This document shows, piece by piece, positions 43,690 to 53,944 of a stretch of DNA of 64,000 bases; position 1 is the first letter of the stretch, and each line of letters starts with the position of its first letter. This DNA is from Streptococcus moroccensis (lineage in GTDB: Bacteria > Bacillota > Bacilli > Lactobacillales > Streptococcaceae): contig NZ_JAUSTM010000009.1 of assembly GCF_030812835.1 (NCBI RefSeq), positions 28,849 through 92,848 of the forward strand, given 5' to 3'. Under the pieces are notes generated by a model. The model searched no databases, was not told where the DNA came from, and saw nothing but the letters and a program-made list of their open reading frames with translations. The position numbers were made by a program, and so were the translations under genes.

Positions 43690-44985
43690 ATGTTCCAGAT
43701 TAGTAAAGGGAAACGCTATTTCTCAAAAAATGGAGAGCCTGTATTTTACTTGGCAGATACTTGTTGGAGTGCTTTTACTAATATTGAAGAGTCTGATTGG
43801 GAATATTATTTGGATGTACGACAAAAACAAGGTTTTAATGTTATACAAGTTAATATGCTCTGGCAATGGGACTCAAGTCAGACATTGCTAAACTACAAAC
43901 CTTTTGCTGTTAATGAAGATGGGACTTTCAATTTTAATCAGTTTAATGATGTTTATTTTGAACGTGCAGAAAATATGATAAAAAGAGCCTATGAAAAGGG
44001 TATAACTATTGCTATTGTGTTATTATGGTGTAATTATTTACCAAATACATGGGCTAGTGATATGAATGTGCGTAAAGTAGGATTATTTCCTAAAACTCTT
44101 TTAATGACCTATATTGAGAAAGTTGTTTCACTATACAATAAATATAATCCGATATATATTATTAGTGGGGATACTGATTTTCAAACTGATGAAGTTATTG
44201 AGGAATATTACAATAACTCTCTAAATATAGTAAAACAGTTGGCACCAAATTCTTTAGCAACTCTTCACATTAGAGGTAGGGAATCGGATATTCCTGAAGT
44301 ACTTAAAAATAATCAGAACTTGGATTTTTATATGTATCAGTCAGGCCATAATAGTGAATTTCAAGATATGGGTTACAAGCTTGCAACAGAGTTTTATAAT
44401 ATGAAACCAATTAGACCTGTATTAAACTCTGAACCATGTTATGAAATGATGGGGTATAGTAGACAGCGTTATGGACGGTTTACAAGAGAAGATATAAGAA
44501 AAGTTGCTTGGCAAAGTGTTTTATCAGGAGGTTTTGCTGGATTGTCGTATGGTGCTCATGGAATTTGGAGTTGGCATAATAATCAGATGATATTTGACAC
44601 TACTGTTGGAGAAGCTTTTGAAACACCATATGATTGGCATGATGCGTTAAAATTTGAAGGAGCATGGGACTATGGTTTTTTACGAAAATTTGCCGAGAAA
44701 CACAATTTTTCAAATATTACTCCGATTCAAGAATTAGTAGCAAATAATACGGAAGAAATTAGAGCTGCAAAAGTAGATGATGACTACTATATATACGTGC
44801 CTTTTAATATAAGATTGAAACTAAATGGCAGGTTAGATAACTATAATTTTACTTATCTAGATCTAGAAAGTAAAAAAGAAGTAACAGTTACTACTCAATA
44901 CGATATAGACAATCAGGTAACTTTTGTAAATCTACATAACTTTATAAAAGATGCATTGTTAATTATTAAATGTAAAAAAGATTAG
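43690..44985 (+). CDS. DUF4038-domain glycoside hydrolase (GH140-like), cytoplasmic
   Basis: A 431-residue TIM-barrel protein recognised by its start (FQISKGKRYFSKNGEPVFYLADTCW), GFNVIQVNMLWQWD, YIISGDTDF and LNSEPCYE, followed by an all-beta C-terminal region (DDDYYIYVPFNIRLKLNG). The DUF4038 family includes apiosidases acting on pectin side chains; other activities are poorly known. No signal peptide is present, so it cleaves a sugar, possibly phosphorylated, brought in by the PTS just upstream. Last gene of the operon. Confidence 0.85.
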   Translation: MFQISKGKRYFSKNGEPVFYLADTCWSAFTNIEESDWEYYLDVRQKQGFNVIQVNMLWQWDSSQTLLNYKPFAVNEDGTFNFNQFNDVYFERAENMIKRAYEKGITIAIVLLWCNYLPNTWASDMNVRKVGLFPKTLLMTYIEKVVSLYNKYNPIYIISGDTDFQTDEVIEEYYNNSLNIVKQLAPNSLATLHIRGRESDIPEVLKNNQNLDFYMYQSGHNSEFQDMGYKLATEFYNMKPIRPVLNSEPCYEMMGYSRQRYGRFTREDIRKVAWQSVLSGGFAGLSYGAHGIWSWHNNQMIFDTTVGEAFETPYDWHDALKFEGAWDYGFLRKFAEKHNFSNITPIQELVANNTEEIRAAKVDDDYYIYVPFNIRLKLNGRLDNYNFTYLDLESKKEVTVTTQYDIDNQVTFVNLHNFIKDALLIIKCKKD

Positions 44986-45216
44986 CTTAGAAAATTTCTA
45001 AATTATATTAACAATGAATATGTAAGCTAAGTTAATTGATTTTATCATAATGCTATTCTTGTTTCTTTACATGGTTTGTGTGGGTGAAATCTTTTAAAGA
45101 GAGTTTGCTGTCACTGGTCAATACTGATTTGTTAAAAAGAGTCTGGGGCAATTGTCCCAGACTCGTCGGCTGTAATGGGTGAAATCTCTATGGAGAATAT
45201 GGAGCCTTTTAAAGGT
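44986..45216. other. Non-coding region with insertion-element remnant
   Basis: It holds a hairpin GAGTCTGGG-GCAATTGT-CCCAGACTC (45139-45164) without a T-run. A stretch TGTAATGGGTGAAATCTCTATGGAG (45171-45195) resembles TGTAGTGGGTAAAATCCCTATGGAG in the degraded element at 37.9 kb. No gene is supported. The PTS island may be bounded by these remnants. Confidence 0.45.
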
Positions 45217-45253
45217 AAAAAGACCTTGCCCTTTATTTGTGGACAAAGTCTTT
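45217..45253 (-). terminator. Terminator of the minus-strand lipoprotein gene
   Basis: On the minus strand AAAGACTTTGTCC pairs with GGGCAAGGTCTTT (two wobbles), followed by TT and a mixed tail. Confidence 0.75.
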
Positions 45254-45283
45254 CTTATTTTCGAATGTTTATTGAATGAGTTT

Positions 45284-46156
45284 TTATTGACCTGAGTAGG
45301 CTTCTAACATTAACGTATTGAACTCCTCTTCGGTTAGAATATCATCTGCTGTAGGGGCAATTGGCTCTTGGTAGTCTTTTTTCGTAAAGGTCATGCTGAT
45401 TTGGACACTGTCTTCTTTGTTTTCAGCAGAGAACAGATCCATCAAGAGTTTTCCATTGTCCTTCTTATCCAATGTGATGTTAAAGATGGAATCAGGAGAG
45501 AAAGTTTCTGTTGCAGTCTCCAATTGTTCCTGGATATCTGCAGCTTGCTTTTTGGTTTCGTCATCTCCTTTTTCTGCAGCTTTTTCAACTAAAGCGATAA
45601 GGTCATTCAAGGTCAGGGTCAAGGTGACATCATCCCCATCCTTGGTAAATTTTTTTTCGTCCAATTCTTTGTAAAGAGCTGCATTAGCCTGATTATTTGG
45701 CGTGTAATCACTCAACTTTGGAATTTCCGGCATCGATTGTCCTAATAATTCTTGGACATCGATGTATTTTCCATCCAAAGCAGTTGTCGTGATACCGGAA
45801 AGAGATGTGAAAGTTGCAGCATTCATGTAGAGGTTATCACCTGCATAAATAACTTCCACTTGAGAAAGGGAAGGATTAACAGCAGATAAATCAAGCAAAA
45901 TAGTAGCCAATCCCTTTTCCAGATCTTGGGAAATAGTGGCATCAATCTGTTTTCCAATAAAGGATTCGAACGATGTAGCGATACCAGTTGCATCACTAGA
46001 AGTCACATCATCCAGTTTTATTTTGTAATCATAAGAAGTCTGTTTTTGAGACTGTTGGGACTCCACTCGCGTAAGAAATTCATCCTTTGCCGTTTGGCCA
46101 CAAGCTGCCAATACAAATAGCAAGGGGATATAAAAGAAAAGTAGCATCTTTTTCAT
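45284..46156 (-). CDS. Lipoprotein of unknown function
   Basis: A 290-residue secreted lipoprotein. The signal peptide ends in the lipobox LAACG with Cys19. The mature part is acidic and rich in Thr, Asp and Lys, with alternating beta-strand-like segments (YKIKLDDVTSS, VEVIYAGDNLYMNAATF, VTLTLTLNDLIALV, MTFTKKDYQEP), resembling the LppX/LolA-like fold of many Firmicute lipoproteins. That fold suggestion is tentative. GGAGG lies upstream. Transcribed alone, opposite to the PTS operon. Confidence 0.8.
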   Translation of the reverse strand: MKKMLLFFYIPLLFVLAACGQTAKDEFLTRVESQQSQKQTSYDYKIKLDDVTSSDATGIATSFESFIGKQIDATISQDLEKGLATILLDLSAVNPSLSQVEVIYAGDNLYMNAATFTSLSGITTTALDGKYIDVQELLGQSMPEIPKLSDYTPNNQANAALYKELDEKKFTKDGDDVTLTLTLNDLIALVEKAAEKGDDETKKQAADIQEQLETATETFSPDSIFNITLDKKDNGKLLMDLFSAENKEDSVQISMTFTKKDYQEPIAPTADDILTEEEFNTLMLEAYSGQ

Positions 46157-46302
46157 ATTTTTGCGCCTCCTTAAAGCGTTTTCTATATTATATCACAATT
46201 CTTTTACGATAGTGAATAAGAGCACAAAGAATGGTTCCGAAGAATTAACTAAAACCATTAAAAATCACTATTTACTAAAGGAGTAAATAGTGACGCTTCT
46301 GA

Positions 46303-47427
46303 TTAAGCCTTTGTTCCCCATACCTCATCAATGACTTCTTTAACAAGGGCCAACTTCTTCCATTGGTCTTCATCTGCTATCAAGTTGCCTTCCTCAGTAG
46401 AAGCAAAGCCACATTGGGTCGCTAACCAGAGTTGCTCAAGCGGCAGAATTTCAGCCGCCTCACGAATCCGTTTGATGATGGTCTCCTTGTCTTCCAACTG
46501 GCCGTCCTTGGTCGTGATCAAGCCTAGAACCGCTACTTTGTTAGGGTCTTTGAATTCTGCTAGCGGCTCAAAGCCACCTGACCGTTCATTGTCATATTCC
46601 AAGAAATAGGCTGTAGCATTTTCACGGTCAAAAAGGGTTTCCGCAACGGCTGTGTAAGGGCCAACTGTTGCATAGGTTGACTGGTAGTTCCCACGGCAGA
46701 TATGGGTGTTGATTTGCAGGTCTTCTGGCAGGTTTTCTACCGCCTTGTTGTTGACATAGAGGAAGTTTTCCCGAAGGAAGTCCTTTTCCACAGCACCTTT
46801 GATGACTGTTTTGTAAAACTCATCGTCCATAATGACGCCCCAAGTGCAGTCATCCAGCTGAATGGTGCGAGCACCTTCTTCATAAAAAGCGAGGATAGAA
46901 TCACGGTAAGCAGTCGCTAAATCATCCAACAATTCCTTTTGATTTGGGTAGACTTCAAGGGCTTTTTGGATATTGGAACCTCGTTGCAACTCGACCAAGC
47001 ACTGGGCTGGTGCTGGGATAGTGATTTTAGCTTCGACACCTCGCTCATCTGCTAATTTTTTGAGAAATTGGTAATGGCCAATAAAGGGATGGTTTTCCTT
47101 GGTAAAGCCAATTTTTCCAGTGACACGAGCAGAATCATCATTGGTTTCCACACCGTGAAAGGCTAAGCCTTGGCCAAACTGGTGGCGTTCAATCCCATCA
47201 AAGCCCCAGAAGTAATCAACATGCCAGTTAGCACGGCGGAACTCGCCATCTGTGACCTTCTCGAGTCCAGCAGCCACCTGTTTATCGACCAATTCTGTAA
47301 TCAGGCGGTCTTCAATAGCTGTTAACTCTTCCTGAGAAAGATTGCCTGCGGCAAAGGCCTCGCGGGCTTCTTTTAATGCTTCCGGGCGTAAAAAACTCCC
47401 AACGTGTTCAAAATATTTTTTTGTCAT
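46303..47427 (-). CDS. MetE-like cobalamin-independent methionine synthase family protein (YxjG/YxjH type)
   Basis: A 374-residue protein equal to the C-terminal catalytic half of MetE. KYFEHVGSFLRPEALKEAREAF opens the protein, DGEFRRANWHVDYFWG follows, TIQLDDCTWG is a substrate segment, and zinc ligands are probably in INTHICRGNY (His, Cys) and LATQCGFAS (Cys). It lacks the N-terminal MetE domain, like B. subtilis YxjG/YxjH, which methylate homocysteine-type acceptors with an unsettled donor. I start at ATG 47427, with GAGG 8 nt upstream, rather than the in-frame GTG at 47436. Single-gene unit. Confidence 0.9.
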   Translation of the reverse strand: MTKKYFEHVGSFLRPEALKEAREAFAAGNLSQEELTAIEDRLITELVDKQVAAGLEKVTDGEFRRANWHVDYFWGFDGIERHQFGQGLAFHGVETNDDSARVTGKIGFTKENHPFIGHYQFLKKLADERGVEAKITIPAPAQCLVELQRGSNIQKALEVYPNQKELLDDLATAYRDSILAFYEEGARTIQLDDCTWGVIMDDEFYKTVIKGAVEKDFLRENFLYVNNKAVENLPEDLQINTHICRGNYQSTYATVGPYTAVAETLFDRENATAYFLEYDNERSGGFEPLAEFKDPNKVAVLGLITTKDGQLEDKETIIKRIREAAEILPLEQLWLATQCGFASTEEGNLIADEDQWKKLALVKEVIDEVWGTKA

Positions 47428-47587
47428 CTGTTTCACCTCATGTTTGATAGCTTTATTGTAGCAGAGAAGTTATGATATGGAAAATTGCTTTTTTGTATGT
47501 TATGATATAGTTGTCTCCTATATGTATTGAGGAAGAAAGATTGATTAGACTTTCAAAGGCTAGACTTGACTATACTATTTAGAGAAC

Positions 47588-47623
47588 AAAACCATCCCTT
47601 GCTAACGAGCGAGAGATGGTTTT
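47588..47623 (-). terminator. argS terminator
   Basis: On the minus strand a 9-bp stem AAAACCATC/GATGGTTTT follows the argS stop within 4 nt and ends in a T-run. Confidence 0.8.
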
Positions 47624-47626
47624 ACT

Positions 47627-49318
47627 TTACATTTCGGTTGGAGCATCGACGCCGAGGAGGCGGAGGCTCTCTTTGAGGATTAGGCCTGTTGCGTAAGCGA
47701 GGGCTAAGCGGCTGTCGCGTTCTGAACTGTCATCCAAAATACGGGTATGGGCGTAGAACTTGTTGAAGGCCTGAGCTAGGTTTATCGCATATTTAGCGAT
47801 GATAGATGGCTCGAAGTTATTGGCTGCCCGCTGTACAGTTGCTCCGAATGCCTGAAGAAGCGTGAGGATATCCCAGCTTTCAGCATCATCCAGGCTATAG
47901 GCTTGGGTCGCATCTGGTGTAAAGTCTGCTTTTCTCAGGATAGATTGAATGCGGGCATGGGCATACTGAACGTAAGGGCCGGTCTCGCCTTCGAAGGAGA
48001 CCATGGCTTCAAGGTCAAAGTCATAACCGTTATTGCGGTCCGTTTTAAGGTCGTAAAACTTAATGGCACCAACCCCAACGGCGTGAGCTACCGCTTCTTT
48101 GTCGGTTAAATTAGGGTTTTTGGCATCAATCTGGGCCTGAGCGCGGGTAATGGCTTCTTGGAGTGTGGGCTCAAGAAGAATGACATTGCCTTTGCGGGTC
48201 GAGAGTTTTGCACCACCCTTGGTCACAAGGCCAAAGGAGACGTGAGTGATGTCGTCGCTCCAATCATAACCCATTTCTTTTAAGACAGCCTTGAGCTGCT
48301 TAAAGTGGGCAGCTTGTTCTTGACCCACTACGTAGATGGATTTCGCGAAATCATAGTGACGTTTACGGTAGAGAGCAGCAGCGATGTCTCGAGTAATGTA
48401 AAGCGTCGCACCGTCAGATTTTTTGATGAGGGCAGGATGCTCGATGCCATACTTAGTCAAATCAACGACCTGAGCCCCTTTGGACTCGGTTAGGAGATTT
48501 TTTTCAGTCAACAACTCAACGACTTCATCCATCTTGTCGTTGTAGAAAGCTTCGCCATTTAGGCTGTCGAAGGTTACGTTCATTTGTTGGTAGATACGGT
48601 CAAACTCAACTAAACTTTCGTCACGGAACCATTGCCAAAGCTCAAGCGCCTCAGCATCCCCAGCTTCCAGTTTTCGAAACCAGGCACGCGCCTCGTCATC
48701 ATATTCAGGATGGTCTTTAACCTCGTCATTAATGCGGACATATAACTTTAAGAGCTCACTGATTGGGTTGGCTTCTACGGCCGCCTTATCTCCCCAGAGC
48801 TTATAGGCCACAATCAAAAGACCAAACTGTTTGCCCCAGTCACCGAGATGGTTGACCTTGACGGTTTTGTAGCCAATTTTTTGAAAAATATTGGATAGGG
48901 CATCCCCGATAACGGTTGACCGTAAATGACCTACTGAGAAAGGCTTAGCGATATTAGGCGATGAAAGGTCGATGACCACGTTTTGCCCTTGACCAAGATC
49001 AGATTGACCAAAATCAGCTCCCAAAGTAATCACATCCTTTAGAATTTGGCCAGATACCGTCGTCTTATCAAGGAAAAAATTCACATAAGGTCCAGTAGCA
49101 ACAACCTTACTAAAGCCTGTCGCATCAATCTTTTCAGCAATGTCGCTTGCGATAGCTTGAGGGGCTTTACGCTCGACCTTGGCCAGAGAAAAGGCAGGAA
49201 AGGCAATATCTCCAAGGTCGGCGGATTTTGGTTTTTCAAGTAAATTGAGGATAGCTGATTCGTCCAGGCTAGGAAGGATGGCAGCCAGACTTTTTGCAGC
49301 TTGTAACTTAGAATCCAT
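47627..49318 (-). CDS. argS: Arginine--tRNA ligase
   Basis: A class I synthetase of 563 residues. The HIGH-type motif lies in [21 protein letters not shown] (HLRS; about residues 118-138) and the KMSKS-like site in [13 protein letters not shown] (about 375). The N-terminal arginyl additional domain and the C-terminal DALR anticodon domain ([16 protein letters not shown]) are present. AAGGAG lies upstream of the ATG. Divergent from argR, an arrangement conserved across streptococci. Confidence 0.98.
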   Translation of the reverse strand: MDSKLQAAKSLAAILPSLDESAILNLLEKPKSADLGDIAFPAFSLAKVERKAPQAIASDIAEKIDATGFSKVVATGPYVNFFLDKTTVSGQILKDVITLGADFGQSDLGQGQNVVIDLSSPNIAKPFSVGHLRSTVIGDALSNIFQKIGYKTVKVNHLGDWGKQFGLLIVAYKLWGDKAAVEANPISELLKLYVRINDEVKDHPEYDDEARAWFRKLEAGDAEALELWQWFRDESLVEFDRIYQQMNVTFDSLNGEAFYNDKMDEVVELLTEKNLLTESKGAQVVDLTKYGIEHPALIKKSDGATLYITRDIAAALYRKRHYDFAKSIYVVGQEQAAHFKQLKAVLKEMGYDWSDDITHVSFGLVTKGGAKLSTRKGNVILLEPTLQEAITRAQAQIDAKNPNLTDKEAVAHAVGVGAIKFYDLKTDRNNGYDFDLEAMVSFEGETGPYVQYAHARIQSILRKADFTPDATQAYSLDDAESWDILTLLQAFGATVQRAANNFEPSIIAKYAINLAQAFNKFYAHTRILDDSSERDSRLALAYATGLILKESLRLLGVDAPTEM

Positions 49319-49445
49319 GGTAGGTCTCCTTTTAAATGTCTTCCTTCCTATTCTAACACAAAATCAAGGGAATTCCGCTTGTAATGATGAAAAATTACCC
49401 TGTTTTTGGTATAATCTTGCATAAGAAAAGAAATTGGAGAAACCC

Positions 49446-49907
49446 ATGAAAAAACGAGACCGGCATGAAACCATTAAGGAAATGGTCCGAACGCGTCACC
49501 TGTCAACGCAAAGAGAAATCCAAGAAGGCCTTGAAGAAAAAGGCTTTGAAGTGACTCAGACAACCCTATCGAGAGACTTGAGAGAACTGGGCTTGATTAA
49601 AACAAGAGACAGGGGAGAATCTTACTATATTTTACCAGAGCACCAAGAAGGGGATGACTTTATTCAATTATTGGCGACCTATGTGTTAAAAATTGAGCGG
49701 GCAAGCTTTACCCTTGTCATGCACACACGTTTAGGTGAAGCAGGAGTGACCTCTAATGTGATCGATGAGGCTCATCCTATTGAAATTTTAGGGACAGTCG
49801 CAGGAGCAGACACAGTCATTGCGATCTGCCGAGATGAGGCTGCTGCCCAAGCCATTGAATCAAAACTCAAGGCTTACCAAGTAATCTATGACCCAGCAGA
49901 TGAGTAG
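49446..49907 (+). CDS. argR: Arginine repressor ArgR
   Basis: A 153-residue ArgR/AhrC regulator. The N-terminal winged helix is MKKRDRHETIKEMVRTRHL through TQTTLSRDLRELGLIKTR (about residues 1-55). The C-terminal hexamerisation and arginine-binding domain includes IEILGTVAGADTVIAICRDEAAA. I start at the ATG at 49446; the in-frame TTG at 49434 is part of the ribosome site TTGGAGAAA. It is divergent from argS and 20 nt before mutS, so the two are probably co-transcribed. Confidence 0.95.
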   Translation: MKKRDRHETIKEMVRTRHLSTQREIQEGLEEKGFEVTQTTLSRDLRELGLIKTRDRGESYYILPEHQEGDDFIQLLATYVLKIERASFTLVMHTRLGEAGVTSNVIDEAHPIEILGTVAGADTVIAICRDEAAAQAIESKLKAYQVIYDPADE

Positions 49908-49927
49908 ACGCAACGAGGAGTTAAGTC

Positions 49928-52474
49928 ATGACAACTGAAAAACTTTCCCCAGGCATGCAGCAGTATCTGGATATTAAAGCAGATTATCCAGATGCTTTTT
50001 TGCTGTTTCGCATGGGCGATTTTTACGAGCTATTTTACGATGATGCTGTAGAGGCGGCTCAGATTTTAGAGTTAACCTTAACCAGTCGCAATAAAAATGC
50101 GGAAAACCCCATTCCTATGGCAGGTGTGCCCTATCATTCGGCTCAGACTTATATTGATACCTTGGTGGAGCTCGGCCATAAGGTAGCCATTGCTGAGCAG
50201 ATGGAAGACCCTAAGACCGCTGTGGGCGTTGTTAAACGGGCTGTAGTCCAAGTAATCACGCCTGGGACGGTTGCAGATTCTAGCAAGCTGGATAGCGATA
50301 ACAACTTTTTGATTGCCCTTGATCAAGCAGGGAGTACCTATGGTTTAGCCTATATGGACGTGGTCACAGGAGATTTCTATGTGACGGAAATGGCTGATTT
50401 AGCGAGCGCAACGGGAGAAATTCGTAATCTTCGTGCTCGGGAAGTGGTCTTGGGCTTTGAGCTTGACGAAGAGACTCAACAAGTCCTCTCTGGCCAGATG
50501 AACTTGCTCTTGTCTCCTCAAAAAGACGCCCTTATAGAAAGTCCCTTAATCGACCAGCACTTGACAGTCCTCGAAAAACAAGTAGCCGGCAAGCTCCTTG
50601 CCTATGTGGCTAGGACTCAGTTGCGGGAGTTGAGCCACCTTAAGTCTGTTCGTCCTTATCAAGTCCGTGATGTCTTGCAGATGGATTACGCGACCAAGTC
50701 GAGCTTGGACCTCTTAGAAAACGCTCGGACCGGTAAAAAGCACGGTAGTCTCTTTTGGCTGATGGATGAAACGAAAACAGCTATGGGCATGCGCCTCCTG
50801 CGGGCTTGGCTGGACCGGCCTCTGATTGATCGCCAGCAGATAGAATACCGACAAGCTGTTATCCAGGTTCTGATGGATGCTTTTATTGAGCGGGCCGATT
50901 TGGTCGAAGCCTTAAAAGGGGTCTACGATATTGAGCGCTTGGCAAGCCGGGTGTCTTTTGGGAAGTCAACGCCTAAAGACCTCTTGCAACTCGGCCAGAC
51001 CCTTGGACACGTCCCAGCCATTCGAACCATTTTAGAAGGATTAGGCCAACCTGTTCTAGACCAGCTCGTAGACCGTTTGGATGCTCTTCCTGAACTTCAC
51101 GCCCTTATCACAGCGGCCATAGACCCTGATGTGCCAACAGTCATTACTGAAGGCGGGATTATCAAGACCGGCTTTGACGAGACCCTTGACAAGTACCGGG
51201 TCATCATGCGAGACGGTGCGGCTTGGATTGCGGAGCTTGAGGCCAAGGAGCGCGAAGCGACCGGGATTACCAACCTCAAGATTGATTACAACCGCAAGGA
51301 TGGCTATTATTTCCACGTGACCAATTCCCAACTCGGCCATGTGCCTAGCCATTTCTTCCGCAAGGCGACGCTAAAAAACTCTGAGCGTTACGGGACAGAA
51401 GCTCTGACAAGTCTTGAGCGGGATATCCTAGAGGCGCGAGAGCAGTCTGCCTCTCTTGAATATGAAATTTTTATGCGCCTCCGCCAGGAGGTGGCTAAGT
51501 ACATCCAACGCTTACAAGACCTGGCGCAGGCCATTGCGACGGTCGATGTTCTCCAAAGTCTAGCAGAGGTGGCCGAGCAACAACACTTGGTCAAGCCTAC
51601 CTTCACAGACAGCCGAGTTATTGATATTGTTAATGGCCGGCATGCGGTGGTTGAGAAGGTCATGGGAGCCCAAAGCTATGTGCCCAACCATATCCAAATG
51701 GACGAGACGACAGCCCTTCAACTGATTACTGGGCCAAACATGAGCGGGAAGTCCACCTACATGCGCCAGTTAGCCATCATTGTCATTCTGGCCCAGATTG
51801 GTTCTTATGTGCCGGCTGAAACGGCCACTCTGCCTATTTTTGATGCCATCTTTACCCGCATCGGCGCAGCCGATGACTTGGTCAGCGGTCAGTCGACCTT
51901 TATGGTGGAGATGATGGAGGCTAATAAGGCCATCAGATTGGCGACAGAAAATTCCCTTATCCTCTTTGACGAGTTGGGTCGTGGGACAGCGACCTATGAT
52001 GGCATGGCCTTGGCCCAAGCCATCATAGAGTATATCCATGACAAGGTCGGGGCCAAGACCCTCTTTGCGACCCACTACCATGAGTTGACCAGCCTCAGCG
52101 ACCAGTTGGAGCATTTGGTCAATGTCCATGTGGCCACCCTGGAGAAGTCTGGTCAGGTGACCTTCCTCCATAAGATTGCTCAAGGGCCAGCAGATAAATC
52201 CTACGGGATTCATGTGGCCAAGATTGCCGGTTTACCGGACAATTTGCTCGCTAGAGCCGATCATATCCTGACCCAGTTAGAGCAGCATGCAGCCCAGATT
52301 GCGGTTCACCAGGACGGAGGTTTTGGAACTGTTCAGGACCCCCCAGCCCAGCTAGACCTCTTCACAGCAGTAGAGGACCATCCGGTTCTAACCCGTCTTA
52401 GTCAAATCAACCTCAATACCATGACGCCAATGGAGGCTATGATGGCCTTGGCCGAACTGCAGAAAGAGTTATAA
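49928..52474 (+). CDS. mutS: DNA mismatch repair protein MutS
   Basis: An 848-residue mismatch sensor. The mismatch-reading motif is in [14 protein letters not shown] (Phe-X-Glu, residues 27-40). Connector, lever and clamp domains follow. Walker [10 protein letters not shown] lies at about 602-610, then [28 protein letters not shown] and [12 protein letters not shown] precedes the ATG. It acts with MutL, encoded 1.5 kb downstream after a LytTR insertion. Ends in a strong terminator. Confidence 0.98.
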   Translation: MTTEKLSPGMQQYLDIKADYPDAFLLFRMGDFYELFYDDAVEAAQILELTLTSRNKNAENPIPMAGVPYHSAQTYIDTLVELGHKVAIAEQMEDPKTAVGVVKRAVVQVITPGTVADSSKLDSDNNFLIALDQAGSTYGLAYMDVVTGDFYVTEMADLASATGEIRNLRAREVVLGFELDEETQQVLSGQMNLLLSPQKDALIESPLIDQHLTVLEKQVAGKLLAYVARTQLRELSHLKSVRPYQVRDVLQMDYATKSSLDLLENARTGKKHGSLFWLMDETKTAMGMRLLRAWLDRPLIDRQQIEYRQAVIQVLMDAFIERADLVEALKGVYDIERLASRVSFGKSTPKDLLQLGQTLGHVPAIRTILEGLGQPVLDQLVDRLDALPELHALITAAIDPDVPTVITEGGIIKTGFDETLDKYRVIMRDGAAWIAELEAKEREATGITNLKIDYNRKDGYYFHVTNSQLGHVPSHFFRKATLKNSERYGTEALTSLERDILEAREQSASLEYEIFMRLRQEVAKYIQRLQDLAQAIATVDVLQSLAEVAEQQHLVKPTFTDSRVIDIVNGRHAVVEKVMGAQSYVPNHIQMDETTALQLITGPNMSGKSTYMRQLAIIVILAQIGSYVPAETATLPIFDAIFTRIGAADDLVSGQSTFMVEMMEANKAIRLATENSLILFDELGRGTATYDGMALAQAIIEYIHDKVGAKTLFATHYHELTSLSDQLEHLVNVHVATLEKSGQVTFLHKIAQGPADKSYGIHVAKIAGLPDNLLARADHILTQLEQHAAQIAVHQDGGFGTVQDPPAQLDLFTAVEDHPVLTRLSQINLNTMTPMEAMMALAELQKEL

Positions 52475-52483
52475 TATTATAAG

Positions 52484-52510
52484 AAAGACTGAACGCCTGT
52501 TCAGTCTTTT
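52484..52510 (+). terminator. argR-mutS terminator
   Basis: An 11-bp perfect stem AAAGACTGAAC-GCCT-GTTCAGTCTTT with a T tail. Confidence 0.92.
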
Positions 52511-52530
52511 GCCATCTATCCTGACCTTCT

Positions 52531-52561
52531 GACCACATAGCACTCAAAACAGACCACATGG
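52531..52561. promoter_or_regulatory. Direct repeats upstream of the LytTR gene
   Basis: GACCACATAG (52531-52540) and GACCACATGG (52552-52561) are direct repeats 21 bp apart, the spacing used by LytTR regulators (ComE, BlpR). They lie about 85-115 bp before the start codon of the LytTR protein. Confidence 0.6.
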
Positions 52562-52646
52562 TCAAACCCTCTTGAAAACCTTTTGCGAATAAGGTTTAAT
52601 AGACTTACGAAGGAGATCTCATTCGCAAACAGAAAGGGAGGATAAC

Positions 52647-53090
52647 GTGAAACTACACCTTAACATCTCAGATCAGGTTCTGGAAGATTCGGTCACTATC
52701 GAAGCCCATAGCTACACCAGACAGATCGCCCAATTGACCGATTTTATTAAAACTCTAGACAATCCCATAGAGCGTCTCAAGGCCAAAAAAGGGGAGACTG
52801 TCCACCTGCTTGCTCCTCAAGATGTTTACCGTTTGGTCATCGAGGACAAGGTTGTTCATCTGAAAACTCTGGATCAGGATTTTACCACAGCATATCGGCT
52901 CTATCAGGTCAAGGACTTGTTGTCGACCGATTTTCTACAAATTTCGCAGTCGGAAATCATTAACCTCAAGCAGTTAGATCACTTGCAGGTCACCCCGAAT
53001 GGTCTAGTCAAACTCATTCTTAAAAATGGGGATGTCACCTATTCATCCCGTCGCTATCTCAAAGCCATCAAGGAGGCCCTTAACTTATGA
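52647..53090 (+). CDS. LytTR-family DNA-binding protein
   Basis: A 147-residue regulator with an N-terminal part of about 45 residues and a LytTR DNA-binding domain (EDKVVHLKTLDQDFTTAYRLYQVKDLL ... FLQISQSEIINLKQLDHL ... LILKNGDVTYSSRRYLKAIKEAL). It lacks a receiver domain, so it is not a classic response regulator. The start is GTG with GGGAGG 7 nt upstream. It overlaps the following membrane gene by ATGA, the usual LytTR plus DUF3021 module, in which the membrane partner restrains the regulator. Probably autoregulated via the direct repeats upstream. Confidence 0.9.
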   Translation: MKLHLNISDQVLEDSVTIEAHSYTRQIAQLTDFIKTLDNPIERLKAKKGETVHLLAPQDVYRLVIEDKVVHLKTLDQDFTTAYRLYQVKDLLSTDFLQISQSEIINLKQLDHLQVTPNGLVKLILKNGDVTYSSRRYLKAIKEALNL

Positions 53091-53527
53091 AAAAATACAT
53101 CTTATCAGGCGCATTAGGCGTCACTATTGGAACCCTCATTTCACTCATGATGTCGGCCATCTTCTCAGAAGGGGACTATTTGCCGATTAATCCCTTTTCA
53201 ACTGTTGGTGCTTATTATCAAGCGCACTTTAGCCCTGTGGCTGTGATGGCCATTGCAGTGACCATTTGGTTTGCTATTGGCCTACTGTTTCAGGCGGCTG
53301 ATCGCGTCTTTGAAAAAGACTGGAGTCTCTTAAAAATGACGCTTACCCATTTTACCGTAACTGTCATCGGATTTACCCTGCTTGGCATCTTAGCTGGCTG
53401 GTTCCCGCTGGATTGGGCTAATCTCCTCTTTTTCTGGATCATCTATGTCCTTATTTACGCGGTCATCTACCTGATCAACTACCGTCAGATGAAGGCTATC
53501 GCTGCTACGATTAACCAAGGTATTTAG
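53087..53527 (+). CDS. DUF3021 family membrane protein
   Basis: A 146-residue protein with four membrane segments (about 4-25, 43-67, 81-102 and 108-131), ending in YAVIYLINYRQMKAI. This is the DUF3021 partner found next to LytTR regulators; in other bacteria such pairs form membrane-bound LytTR regulatory systems. The start overlaps the stop of the LytTR gene by 4 nt, so the two are translationally coupled. Confidence 0.88.
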   Translation: MKKYILSGALGVTIGTLISLMMSAIFSEGDYLPINPFSTVGAYYQAHFSPVAVMAIAVTIWFAIGLLFQAADRVFEKDWSLLKMTLTHFTVTVIGFTLLGILAGWFPLDWANLLFFWIIYVLIYAVIYLINYRQMKAIAATINQGI

Positions 53528-53540
53528 TCTTAAGTTCAGA

Positions 53541-53861
53541 GAGTGGGACAGAAGTCATGATTTCGAAGAAATTGACTTCCCCTCACTTTTCAGTTTTTAG
53601 GCTCAGGCTGAGAAAGTCTATCCCCAGACCTTCTCACTCCCACCTCCGAACAGTTTGATTAGGACGGCCTCTAACGATTGCGTAGCAAGCGTTTTAGGGC
53701 TTCCAATCAGCAGTGGCTCATTGGTGCTAAAGCACCTAATGACCTGTGCAGGGGTAACACTAAAACTGGCATAGCCAGTGAGTGTTACTCCCAACCACTG
53801 CGTCTTGTTTAACTGACGATAAATTATTAGAAGGCTAGGACTTTTTTCCAGCCTCTTTTTG
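53541..53861 (+). repeat. Structured intergenic repeat, copy 2
   Basis: Second copy of the ~300-nt element. Hairpins visible: GAAGTCATGATTTC/GAAATTGACTTC (from 53551), CATTGGTGC-TAAA-GCACCTAATG, GTAACACT...AGTGTTAC enclosing ACTGGC/GCCAGT, and a terminal terminator AGGCTAGGA/TCCAGCCT with a T5 tail (53833-53861). It separates the LytTR/DUF3021 module from mutL and probably ends its transcript. Confidence 0.88.
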
Positions 53862-53944
53862 AATGTCTTTTCGTTAGGTTTAATGGTATAATGGTACAAC
53901 GAGAAAACCCGAAGATGAATGAGAACACTAGCGAAAGGAGCCCT

